45,287 nt of DNA, taken from contig CASDUP010000046.1 of NCBI GenBank assembly GCA_949283955.1, forward strand, positions 1 through 45,287, read 5' to 3'. The DNA is from an uncultured Verrucomicrobiota bacterium (GTDB lineage Bacteria > Verrucomicrobiota > Verrucomicrobiia > Opitutales > Intestinicryptomonadaceae). Under the pieces are notes generated by a model that had not been told where the DNA came from, ran no database searches, and worked only from the letters and a program-made list of their open reading frames with translations. The position numbers and the translations under genes are program-made. This document shows positions 17,508 to 25,873 of the stretch, piece after piece. Each line of letters begins with the position of its first letter. Position 1 is the first letter of the stretch.

Positions 17508-20500
17508 ATGTCTGACGAAAACGGAGAAAATAGAAAACTAACCCCGCAGGAGGAGGCGGAGAGAATCACGGGAGTTTCGCGCGAAGTGCGGCTTGCGGGG
17601 GAGAAGTCGGCGGTGGAGGCGTCCTATGAAGCCGCTCAAATAGGACTTAAAAAAAGCTCCATTTCGGACGTTTTCATAAACAGGCCCGTCATGACGGTTT
17701 TGCTTGCCCTTGCGGCGGCCTTTTTCGGAATCTTTGCCTACAAGTCCATGCCAGTCAACGACCTTCCGGGCGTCGACTATCCGGTGATTCAAGTAAACGT
17801 GAGCTATCCGGGAGCCAATCCCATAGTGATGGGCTCAAATGTTGCCAGCCCTCTTGAGCAGCAATTCATGCAGATTCCCGGAATCGAGATGATAACCTCT
17901 CGAAACACATTCGGGGCCACTCAGCTCGTGCTCCAGTTTTCGCTTTCCAAGACTCTGGACAGCGCCGCAACCGACGTCCAGAGCGCCATTCAAAGAGCGA
18001 TGGGAAATCTTCCCTCAGACTTGCCCTCTCCACCCTCTTTCACGAAGGACAATCCCAACGACATGCCGATATTTATTCTCACGGTAAGGAGTCGGGATAT
18101 GACTGCCGGTTCTCTGTACGATTACGCCTTCACCCAAATTGCCCAGCAGTTAAACATGGTTCCGGGCGTGTCAAAAGTAGATATATTTAGCGCGCCTAAT
18201 TCCGTCAGGCTTGAAGTCGACCTTCAAAAGTTGTACAATTTGGGTTTCACTACTACCGATTTAAAAAATGCTCTAGCTCAATCGACCAATCTTTATGGGA
18301 CGGGAAATCTTCAAGGTCCCGGAAAACAGTTTGTGTTGCTTCCGGACACCCAGCTTGATAAGGCGGAGGACTACGAGAAGCTGGTAGTGGGATACAAAGA
18401 CGGCTCGCCTATATTTCTCAGAGACATAGCAAAGGCCATAAACAAGATACAATATGATACCTTAAATCTCAACGTGTGGAGCAGAAACCTTCCAGATAGC
18501 CCCGCCTACGCGACTGTGGGAATGGGTGTCAGAAAGCGTCCGGACGGAAATGCGGTGACGACAGTCGCGGGATTGAGAAAACTTCTCGAGAGGCTTCGCA
18601 CAGAGCTTCCTTCGTCGGTGGAAATAAACGAGTATTACGACCGCTCGCAGTTGATTATAGCCAACATTGACGACGTAAGGGAAACTCTTATTATAGCGTT
18701 TGTGCTGGTGGTGCTGGTGATATTCGGATTTCTCGGCAGGATAAGAGATACCACGATACCGTCGGTGGCGTTGCCGTTTTCGATTTTGCTTACTTTCATA
18801 TTCATGTATTTCTTCGATTTTTCCATCAACAATCTGTCTTTGATGGGTTTGACGATGGCGATCGGATTTTTGGTCGACGACGCGATCGTGTTTTTGGAAA
18901 ACACGGTAAGGCGAATGGAAGATTATTCGGAGACTCCGCATATTGCGGCGGTCAATTCGGCAAGGGAGATTTCGTTTACAATTTTAAGCATGACATTGTC
19001 CCTTGCTGCGGTGTTCATTCCGCTCGTGTTCATGAGCGGAATCATGGGAAGGGTGTTCAAGGAGTTTTCCGTCACCATAGTTATAGCCACCTTGATGTCG
19101 GGTTTGATAAGCCTGACTATGACTCCGATGATGTGCGCGAGAATGCTCCAGCCCAGAACCAAAAACTTCTCCGACAAAACCGCGGTCGAAAAATTCTCCC
19201 ACAAGTTGGAGGCTGCGTTTCTAAAAATATACGATCCCACTTTGAGATGGATGTTGCGCCAAAACTTGTTGGCGTTTTTGGTGATTGCGGGTTCTCTTGC
19301 GGGAACGGTTTATCTGTTCATGAAGCTTCCCCAGATATTTTTCCCCATAGGAGATAGCGGATTTATGCAGGGGGCGTTCATATCCAACACGAGCTCTTCT
19401 CCGGAGGAATTGGGGAAACTTCAAGACAAGGTTTCCGAGGTGTTCAAGAAGAATCCGGCAATCAAGAACTACATTTTGGTTTCGGGGGTTACGGGGTTTG
19501 TAAACCAGAACATGGGGTTTGGTTTTGTGATATTGGAGGACAAGGACAAGAGGCCTCCCATTCAGGAGGTTTCGAACCAGGTGAATTCGAGGTTAAATGC
19601 AATTCCTGGAATAGTGGCGTCGTTCCAGCCGCAGCCGACCCTGAAAATTTCGACTGGAGCAACCAGCACAACCCAGGGGAAATACGCCTACGCCCTGACT
19701 TCCATGAACCAGGACAGCCTGTATTCTTCTGCCCAAAAGCTCTACCAAAAGCTTGCGGCCAACAAGAATCTCTTCTCGAGCGTGCAGACCGATTTGTATC
19801 TGGACAATCCCCAGATTACTCTGAAGCCTTATAGGGACAAGGCCGCCATGATAGGGCTTTCTGCCAACAACTATTCCAACGCCTTCAAGGACGCCTACGC
19901 GAAGCTCTTCTTCTATCTCATAAAGAGTCCGTTCCAACAATATTGGAGCGTGATGGAGGCGAACAAAGATGACAGGGCCTACGCGGGCAATCTCGGCTCC
20001 ATAATGTTCCAGCCGGATTCGGTTCTTACGGGAGGATCGCCGGTTTACCCGTTGTCGGGAACGGACGGCGACGATACAGCCTACACACTCTCGTCGCTGA
20101 TTCCCTTCGACGCGGTTTCTACTACGGAGACGGCCCTTGCCCCGGTGACGATAAACCACTTGAACAACTTTCCGTCGGTGACCATCTACTTCGACTTGCG
20201 CGACGGAGTTGCGATAAGCGAGGCGATGAAGTGGATAGAGGAAGTATCAAAAGAGACTTTGTCGCAGGACATACAGGGCATGTTCGTGGGAGAGGCGGTG
20301 ACGTTTGCGGACACGATGAACAGCCTGCTTTATTTGCTCTTTGTTGCGGTGTTCGTGATGTACGTCATTCTCGGAATACTCTACGAGAGCTATCTGCATC
20401 CGATAACGGTTTTGATAGCCATGCCCATAGCCGTGTTCGGGGGGCTTGTATGCCTCTGGGTTGGCGACATGGAAATTTCGATATACTCGGCGATAGGAAT

Positions 20501-20873
20501 TTTCATGCTGATGGGAATAGTGAAGAAGAACGGAATCATGATGGTTGACTTTGCCATAATGAGGGAAGCTGCCGGAATGAGTTCGAGGGACGCGGTTCAC
20601 ATGGCCTCCATGGAGAGGTTCAGGCCCATTATAATGACAACTATGGCGGCCCTTATGGGCATGCTTCCCATAGCGCTTGGTTGGGGAAAGGCGGACGCCG
20701 AAAGCAGAATACCGCTCGGAGTGGTTGTTGTTGGAGGGCTTGTGTTCTCGCAGATAGTGACGCTGTACATTACTCCCGTGGTTTACGTCTGGATAGACTG
20801 GCTGCAAACCCGCGTCCTTGACAAAATTCCATTCTTCGCGAGGGGAGACGTAAGTCAGTCGCCGGGCGATTAA
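17508..20873 (+). CDS. RND-family efflux pump (AcrB/MdtB-like inner-membrane transporter)
   Basis: Proton-driven inner-membrane pump of the hydrophobe/amphiphile efflux (HAE1) family, 1121 residues. Landmarks are FINRPVMTVLLALAAAFFGI (TM1), the porter domain, TM4 with the proton-relay aspartates D457-D458 (GFLVDDAIVFLEN), and K1007 in GIVKKNGIMMVDFA. It closely follows MdtB/MdtC-type pumps in layout. The protein begins with about 55 hydrophilic, Glu-rich residues before TM1, whereas most relatives have about 10; no later start codon would remove them, and ACGGAG supports the ATG used. The substrate is not predictable. Adaptor and channel genes flank it closely. Confidence 0.95.
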   Translation: MSDENGENRKLTPQEEAERITGVSREVRLAGEKSAVEASYEAAQIGLKKSSISDVFINRPVMTVLLALAAAFFGIFAYKSMPVNDLPGVDYPVIQVNVSYPGANPIVMGSNVASPLEQQFMQIPGIEMITSRNTFGATQLVLQFSLSKTLDSAATDVQSAIQRAMGNLPSDLPSPPSFTKDNPNDMPIFILTVRSRDMTAGSLYDYAFTQIAQQLNMVPGVSKVDIFSAPNSVRLEVDLQKLYNLGFTTTDLKNALAQSTNLYGTGNLQGPGKQFVLLPDTQLDKAEDYEKLVVGYKDGSPIFLRDIAKAINKIQYDTLNLNVWSRNLPDSPAYATVGMGVRKRPDGNAVTTVAGLRKLLERLRTELPSSVEINEYYDRSQLIIANIDDVRETLIIAFVLVVLVIFGFLGRIRDTTIPSVALPFSILLTFIFMYFFDFSINNLSLMGLTMAIGFLVDDAIVFLENTVRRMEDYSETPHIAAVNSAREISFTILSMTLSLAAVFIPLVFMSGIMGRVFKEFSVTIVIATLMSGLISLTMTPMMCARMLQPRTKNFSDKTAVEKFSHKLEAAFLKIYDPTLRWMLRQNLLAFLVIAGSLAGTVYLFMKLPQIFFPIGDSGFMQGAFISNTSSSPEELGKLQDKVSEVFKKNPAIKNYILVSGVTGFVNQNMGFGFVILEDKDKRPPIQEVSNQVNSRLNAIPGIVASFQPQPTLKISTGATSTTQGKYAYALTSMNQDSLYSSAQKLYQKLAANKNLFSSVQTDLYLDNPQITLKPYRDKAAMIGLSANNYSNAFKDAYAKLFFYLIKSPFQQYWSVMEANKDDRAYAGNLGSIMFQPDSVLTGGSPVYPLSGTDGDDTAYTLSSLIPFDAVSTTETALAPVTINHLNNFPSVTIYFDLRDGVAISEAMKWIEEVSKETLSQDIQGMFVGEAVTFADTMNSLLYLLFVAVFVMYVILGILYESYLHPITVLIAMPIAVFGGLVCLWVGDMEISIYSAIGIFMLMGIVKKNGIMMVDFAIMREAAGMSSRDAVHMASMERFRPIIMTTMAALMGMLPIALGWGKADAESRIPLGVVVVGGLVFSQIVTLYITPVVYVWIDWLQTRVLDKIPFFARGDVSQSPGD

Positions 20874-20891
20874 AAAAAACGCAAATAGAAA

Positions 20892-22436
20892 ATGAAAACT
20901 GAATTTTTTATATGGACGGCGATTTTCGCCTTGTTGTGCGGGTGCGTTTCGGAGGGAACGGACGTGGCGAAGTCTCCGTCGGTATTTTGGAAGGCTCCCA
21001 AGAGCGCCGTTCCTAACGAGGAGATTTCTCCGGAGCAAATAGCCACGGATAAAATACTCACAAAGGAGGAGCTTCAAAACAAAGAAAAGGATCCTTCCGA
21101 CATAAGAACCTCCTACGAGCGAATGGAATCCGGGAAGCCGCTCAATCTTACGGATCTGATGGACATAGCGCTCGAAAACAACACCCAGACAAGAACCTAT
21201 TGGTTCCAATCCAAGATATATGCTGCAAATGTCGGAGTGGCAAGGTCGGCCTACTATCCGCAAGTTTCCGTGGGGGCGCAAATCTACAGGTCCAAAGTGA
21301 AGTTCGGGTCCATTCCCATTCCAAGTGTCGGATCGTATTACGAGACGGGCTACGGTCCGTCGGCTCAAATAAATTGGCTTCTCTTCGACTTCGGAAAGCG
21401 CGAGGCGGATATTCTTTCGGCGAAGGAGGCTCTGAGGGCGGCGAATTTCGACTACAACCAAATAATTCAAGACGTGGTTTTGAACGTGAACGTGGCCTAT
21501 TACGAATTCTATTCGGCAAAGGGAAGCGTGAGGGCGGCCGAACTTAGCCTCCAAGACGCCCTAACTGCTTACGACTCGGCAAACGCGAGGTTCAAGGAGG
21601 GTGTCGGGAACAAGCAGGATATGCTGAACGCTCTTGCCAACGCGAGAAACGCCGAATATTCGCTGGAAAGCGCGAAGGGGGCGGTCGAGACGGCCAGGGC
21701 GAATTTGGCGTCGGTTTTGGGTGTTAGCGTGGTGAAATTGAAAAATATTTCCGAGGATATGGAGATTCCTTCCAGTCCGGACACTTCCAAAAAAATAGAC
21801 GAGCTGGTAGCGCAGGCGCTGAGATCTCGTCAGACTCTCTTGGCAGCGTACGCGAATTTGAGGAAAGCCGAGGCTGACACGAGATCGGCCGAGCGCAGTT
21901 TTCTTCCCCAGTTAAACGCGACGGGTAGCGCCCAATACATAGACTACTCCACAAAGGGCAGGAGCGCCGACGAAAATTATACGGCGGGATTGTCGGTAAG
22001 TTGGAGCATATTCGAGGGGTTTGCAAAAACCTACAACTTGATAAGCGCCCGAGCTGCTGAGCGGGCTCAGGCGCAGGCTTTGAAGGCTGCCGAGATAGAG
22101 ATTATCTCCGAGATATGGTCCAACTACCACTCCTACAAAAGCGCGGAGAAGCAGGTGGAGAGCACCAAAGCGGCGGTTGAAGCTTCGAAGGAGGCGTTCG
22201 ACGCCATGAAAGTAGGGTACGAAAACGGGGTAAATTCGCTTACGGATTTTCTAAACGCCCAGTCGCAGTTGGCTACCGCGAGGGAAAGAGAGGTTTCCGC
22301 GCGCGCGTTGCTGGCAACCTCCATAGCAAAACTTTCACACGCTACAGGTTCTCTAATGGCAAACACGAGGGAAGAAGGGGAGCTTTCTTCCGTAGGGGAG
22401 GGCGACGCTTCCGTATCAACCTTCAAGCTATTTTAG
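20892..22436 (+). CDS. TolC-family outer-membrane efflux channel, lipoprotein
   Basis: Outer-membrane exit duct for the pump encoded upstream. The 514-residue protein starts with a short signal sequence and lipobox LCGC (lipid-modified Cys18). It then shows the two repeated coiled-coil halves of the OEP family, for example ALENNTQTRTYWFQSKIYAANVG and the second copy beginning VAQALRSRQTLLAAYANLRKAEADTRSAERSFLPQL. Lipidation resembles OprM/NodT-type channels. It starts 18 nt after the pump stop codon. No terminator is obvious after it, and a 373-nt gap follows. Confidence 0.93.
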   Translation: MKTEFFIWTAIFALLCGCVSEGTDVAKSPSVFWKAPKSAVPNEEISPEQIATDKILTKEELQNKEKDPSDIRTSYERMESGKPLNLTDLMDIALENNTQTRTYWFQSKIYAANVGVARSAYYPQVSVGAQIYRSKVKFGSIPIPSVGSYYETGYGPSAQINWLLFDFGKREADILSAKEALRAANFDYNQIIQDVVLNVNVAYYEFYSAKGSVRAAELSLQDALTAYDSANARFKEGVGNKQDMLNALANARNAEYSLESAKGAVETARANLASVLGVSVVKLKNISEDMEIPSSPDTSKKIDELVAQALRSRQTLLAAYANLRKAEADTRSAERSFLPQLNATGSAQYIDYSTKGRSADENYTAGLSVSWSIFEGFAKTYNLISARAAERAQAQALKAAEIEIISEIWSNYHSYKSAEKQVESTKAAVEASKEAFDAMKVGYENGVNSLTDFLNAQSQLATAREREVSARALLATSIAKLSHATGSLMANTREEGELSSVGEGDASVSTFKLF

Positions 22437-22809
22437 AGAAATTTTCATAGAAAGTTTCCGCTCTTATTGCGTACAAATTTTGCGGCGAATTTTGATTTTG
22501 ACGAATCGAGATCGGTTTTTTTCGATTGGAGGTTGAAATTTCGCAGCAAATACGGAGCTTTCAGCGAAGAACCGAAGTAAATCGAAACGTTTTTTTGGCG
22601 GGGTTTGCCTGATGATTTTGCGGGAGATATTTGTCTTTTTCCCTTTAAAATGGATTATTTTGCCGCAGCGTAAAAATTTTTCGTGTTATGGGAAGGCTTG
22701 TGAAACTTTTGTCTTATAAAAACGTTTACTCGGTTTACGGGCTTGATTTTGATTTTATTTAATAATAGTACTCTTGAAATTGTCGCATTCCAATATTTCG
22801 GATAAAAAT
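22437..22809. other. non-coding region upstream of the secretin gene
   Basis: AT-rich gap with no supportable gene. It separates the efflux operon from the long run that begins with the secretin. AATCGA and TCGATT form a small inverted repeat around 22504-22525. Several TTGAAA- and TATAAT-like words occur near 22698-22780, but none of the pairs has acceptable spacing, so I do not name a promoter. Confidence 0.4.
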
Positions 22810-24987
22810 ATGAAAAGGGGAGTTTTGTTTTTTGTCGCAATATGCGCTTTCTTCGCGGTATCTTTTGCGGAGGAGGGAAATGGGGGCGCTTCGCGCGCCT
22901 CGGCAATGCTTGATAAAAGCCTAAAGAAGGACGACTCTCCTCAGGGGCCCTTCCATTTGGTGGACGAGTCCCCCGTCCAGGCGATAAAAATTCTCGAAGC
23001 TCTCACGGGGAGAGTGTCGATTCAGTCTCCTCAGTTGCCGAACGTGAAAATAAATTTCACAAGCGAAGGGACGCTTCCGAGAAGCGAGGCGATTTTAGCT
23101 TTCGAGTCCCTTTTGTCCATGAACGGGATAGCCCTCACTCCTCTTGGGGATAAATTCTTCAAGGCCGCTCCCGTGACGGGGGTAAATTCGCAATCTCCGG
23201 AATTTTTGGAAGGCAGGGCCTCGGATCTTCCGCCTAGCCAAGCCTTCTACACAAAGTTGTACAAGCTTCAATATTTGGACGTGGAGACCTTTCAGCAAAC
23301 TCTCGCTGCTTTCGTAAGCCCCAACGGAATTTCTACCGTAGCCCTATTTCCGCAGAGCAACTCCTTCCTGCTGACTGACACGCTGGTCAACCACCAGAGA
23401 ATAGAAATGCTGTTGGACAACATCGACAATGTTCCGAATTTAGCGGAGGAAATGGGATTTATCACATTGAAGAACATGTCGGCGGAAGACATGAAAAAGC
23501 GGCTTCTTTCCCTGCAGGGGGACGCTCTAAAAAAATATTTTTCAAAAACCACGTTTGAGGCGGACGAGCGGACAAACCAGATAATAGTGTTTACCCAGAA
23601 GGGCAATCTGAGATATGTGGAGGATTTCATAAAGAAATTGGACGTCGACGCCGAACCCATCACGCGGAGCGAAGTTTTCTACATCAAGCAAGGAGAGGCA
23701 AAAGACGTTGAGTCGATATTGAACCAAATAGTCAAGGGCCAGCAGGCCGCGGTAAAAAGCAACCAGAAGACGAAGGCCAAAACGGCAAACACCACCGCAA
23801 ACGCCAGAGCGAAAACCGCGGTTGCGGCTACTAAGAAGCCTTCGACCTTGGTGAATCCCGGGGAAGCTGCGGGTTTGCAATTTAGCGAATACGTAACGAT
23901 TGCCGCCGACGAGAGAAGCAATTCGATAGTAGTTTACGGAACTCCGCTAGACATCGAGCAGATAAAGGGAATAATAGAGAAGATAGACGTCGTTTTGTTT
24001 CAGGTTAAGATAGACGTAATTATAACGGAGGTGACGTTGACAGGCTCGCAAGTTTCCGGGCTTTCCACTTTTGGGCTTGGATATAGTACTCTCGCAGATT
24101 CAACCACGGGGAAGAGTGGGTGGAGCGGCTCGACTTCTACTTATTCGGTGGGCGAAAATCCGGCATTTAAAATATCTGCCGACGAGTACGGGTTTGACGC
24201 GGTGTTTAACGTGGCCAAGGAGAACAGCAAAGTAAAGATTTTGTCGGCTCCTAGCGTTGTGACGACTCACAACAAAAAAGCCAGAATAAACGTTTCTAAG
24301 AGGTATCCCTTCGTCACGGGTTCAACGACGTACAATACGGGCACCTATCCGTCGACAAGCAGCACGATAGAGTGGAAGGACATAGGTATAATCTTGGAGG
24401 TCACTCCGTTCATAGGGGACAACGGGGTCATACAGATGGAGATAAACCAAGAGGTTTCCTCCGTAGTCGAGGAGACGGTTATCGATTCCAACACCCAGAA
24501 GATTGTTGGAACGAGGGAAGCGGAGAGTTTTATAAGCGCCACTTCCGGAGACATGATAGTTTTGGCTGGGCTTCAGCAGGGGCAGACTACGAACCAGGAG
24601 GGTTCCGTTTATCTTTTGGGAGACATACCGTTGATAGGAGAGTTGTTTAAGCCCAAGAAGGAAAGTTTGGAGCGCACCGAGCTGATAATGTTTATAAGGC
24701 CTACGATTATAAACAGCGCCCGGGCCCAAGATGCCGTGGCAAAAACCAATTTGGAGAACTCGCCTGTTAAGGAAGACGTGGAGAATTTTATCAAGACGGG
24801 AAGGTTCGATGTGAAATCTTCTCTTGATCCCCAAAATGGCGATTCGTCCGTTCAAGATAAAGAAGGCGATTTAAAGGGTTCGTCTGGGAGCGATGAGGGG
24901 ACCAAAGATATCGATTCGTCTGGGCGAGGGAAAACGGAAGAGAGCAAGGTACCGAGTTTTCCGAGGAACAAGAGAGGAATAAGGTGA
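22810..24987 (+). CDS. gspD: type II secretion/type IV pilus-family secretin (GspD-like)
   Basis: Outer-membrane secretin of 725 residues with a signal peptide (1-20). Domain order is N0 (about 45-125, HLVDESPVQAIKILEAL), N1 (about 140-205), N2 (about 215-280), N3 (about 285-405) and the secretin pore. The pore has VKILSAPSVVTTHNKKARI, GIILEVTPFI and VYLLGDIPLIGELF, ending in RTELIMFIRPTII, then a Ser/Asp/Lys-rich tail. The N3 domain is interrupted by a low-complexity Lys/Thr/Ala insertion of about 40 residues. The ATG at 22810 is chosen over 22774 because it starts the signal peptide. First gene of the secretion cluster; the next gene overlaps its stop. Confidence 0.92.
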   Translation: MKRGVLFFVAICAFFAVSFAEEGNGGASRASAMLDKSLKKDDSPQGPFHLVDESPVQAIKILEALTGRVSIQSPQLPNVKINFTSEGTLPRSEAILAFESLLSMNGIALTPLGDKFFKAAPVTGVNSQSPEFLEGRASDLPPSQAFYTKLYKLQYLDVETFQQTLAAFVSPNGISTVALFPQSNSFLLTDTLVNHQRIEMLLDNIDNVPNLAEEMGFITLKNMSAEDMKKRLLSLQGDALKKYFSKTTFEADERTNQIIVFTQKGNLRYVEDFIKKLDVDAEPITRSEVFYIKQGEAKDVESILNQIVKGQQAAVKSNQKTKAKTANTTANARAKTAVAATKKPSTLVNPGEAAGLQFSEYVTIAADERSNSIVVYGTPLDIEQIKGIIEKIDVVLFQVKIDVIITEVTLTGSQVSGLSTFGLGYSTLADSTTGKSGWSGSTSTYSVGENPAFKISADEYGFDAVFNVAKENSKVKILSAPSVVTTHNKKARINVSKRYPFVTGSTTYNTGTYPSTSSTIEWKDIGIILEVTPFIGDNGVIQMEINQEVSSVVEETVIDSNTQKIVGTREAESFISATSGDMIVLAGLQQGQTTNQEGSVYLLGDIPLIGELFKPKKESLERTELIMFIRPTIINSARAQDAVAKTNLENSPVKEDVENFIKTGRFDVKSSLDPQNGDSSVQDKEGDLKGSSGSDEGTKDIDSSGRGKTEESKVPSFPRNKRGIR

Positions 24988-25871
24988 AACACTTTTCAAA
25001 AAGTCTCTTCAAATATTTGGCCGCGTGTTCTATTTTTGCCGGGGCTTCTATGTTTTTATACTCGCAGACGGAGGAGGAGGATCGGGACGGTTCATTGCCG
25101 AGGCCTGAGCTAGACGATGCTCCCTATCCTCGGGACATAGAGCCTATGCGCGAGTTTTCCGATGCTCCGGAAGTTTTGGACGAAGCCGGGCAAAAACTTC
25201 CGGTGGGAGTTCGGCCTCCAATCGAAAACGAGCTTCCTGCCGATGTCCAATCGGAAGCTCAGGGCGGGTCCCAATCTTCCGGTCTCGAACAATCTTCCGG
25301 AACTTCCCAAGTGGCGGCGCCGCTTCCGGAGAAAAAAATCGAACCAACTTATAAGGAAAGAATATTTGCCCGGTTAAATGCTCGCAGTCCCTTTGGAGAT
25401 GTGGAAGGCGGAGTAAGAGGCGTTTCGGGAGGAGCTCAAGGGGCGCAGAGTTCTTCGGCTCAAGCTCCGGAGGGCATGACATTGACGAGTATTTATTGCG
25501 TCGATGGAAAATGGTTTTTCGTTGTAAACGATTCCGATTCCAAAAAAACATACACCATGAAACTCGGCCTTAGGGGAACGGATGATCCCTTTGGCGTGGA
25601 ATTTTTTGACGATGAGACCAACAGCGTGAGCGTGTCGAGCGATTTGGGCACCTACACTCTCACTCTCAAGGAGAGGGATCCATTAACCGCTCCGGTTCCG
25701 AATATGGTTGCCGCGGTCAAATCCGCGTCTGGAACTCCAAAGAGGCTTACTCGGGAGCAGATAAGGGGCATGACGAGAGAGCAGAGAATAGAGTATTTTA
25801 GGCAGTTTCGCCGAGCCAACGCGCAAGTCATTCAAGGTAGGAATTCGACCCAAGTTAGAGCGGCCAGATAG
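24984..25871 (+). CDS. membrane-anchored protein, possible GspC/PilP-like secretin partner
   Basis: No firm family match. The 295-residue protein has one N-terminal membrane segment or signal anchor (about 9-27), a long Pro/Glu/Gln/Ser-rich linker (28-150), a compact beta-rich domain (about 163-235, starting MTLTSIYCVDGKWFFVV) and a basic helical tail (REQIRGMTREQRIEYFRQF). That order - anchor, linker, small beta domain - and the position directly after the secretin are those of GspC and PilP, whose HR domain binds secretin N0. This assignment is an inference from layout, not from motif identity. The start is GTG inside the gspD stop (GTGA), preceded by AGAGGA. Confidence 0.7.
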   Translation: MKHFSKSLFKYLAACSIFAGASMFLYSQTEEEDRDGSLPRPELDDAPYPRDIEPMREFSDAPEVLDEAGQKLPVGVRPPIENELPADVQSEAQGGSQSSGLEQSSGTSQVAAPLPEKKIEPTYKERIFARLNARSPFGDVEGGVRGVSGGAQGAQSSSAQAPEGMTLTSIYCVDGKWFFVVNDSDSKKTYTMKLGLRGTDDPFGVEFFDDETNSVSVSSDLGTYTLTLKERDPLTAPVPNMVAAVKSASGTPKRLTREQIRGMTREQRIEYFRQFRRANAQVIQGRNSTQVRAAR

Positions 25872-25873
25872 AG

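Noticed and set aside
20247..21554. 435-codon open frame on the minus strand opposite the RND pump and channel genes
   Set aside because: It spans two well-supported genes and their gap, is His/Arg-rich and shows no domain; it is an antisense shadow.
22698..22780. Promoter for the secretin gene
   Set aside because: Several -35-like and -10-like words occur, but the spacings are 10-12 nt, outside the usable range.
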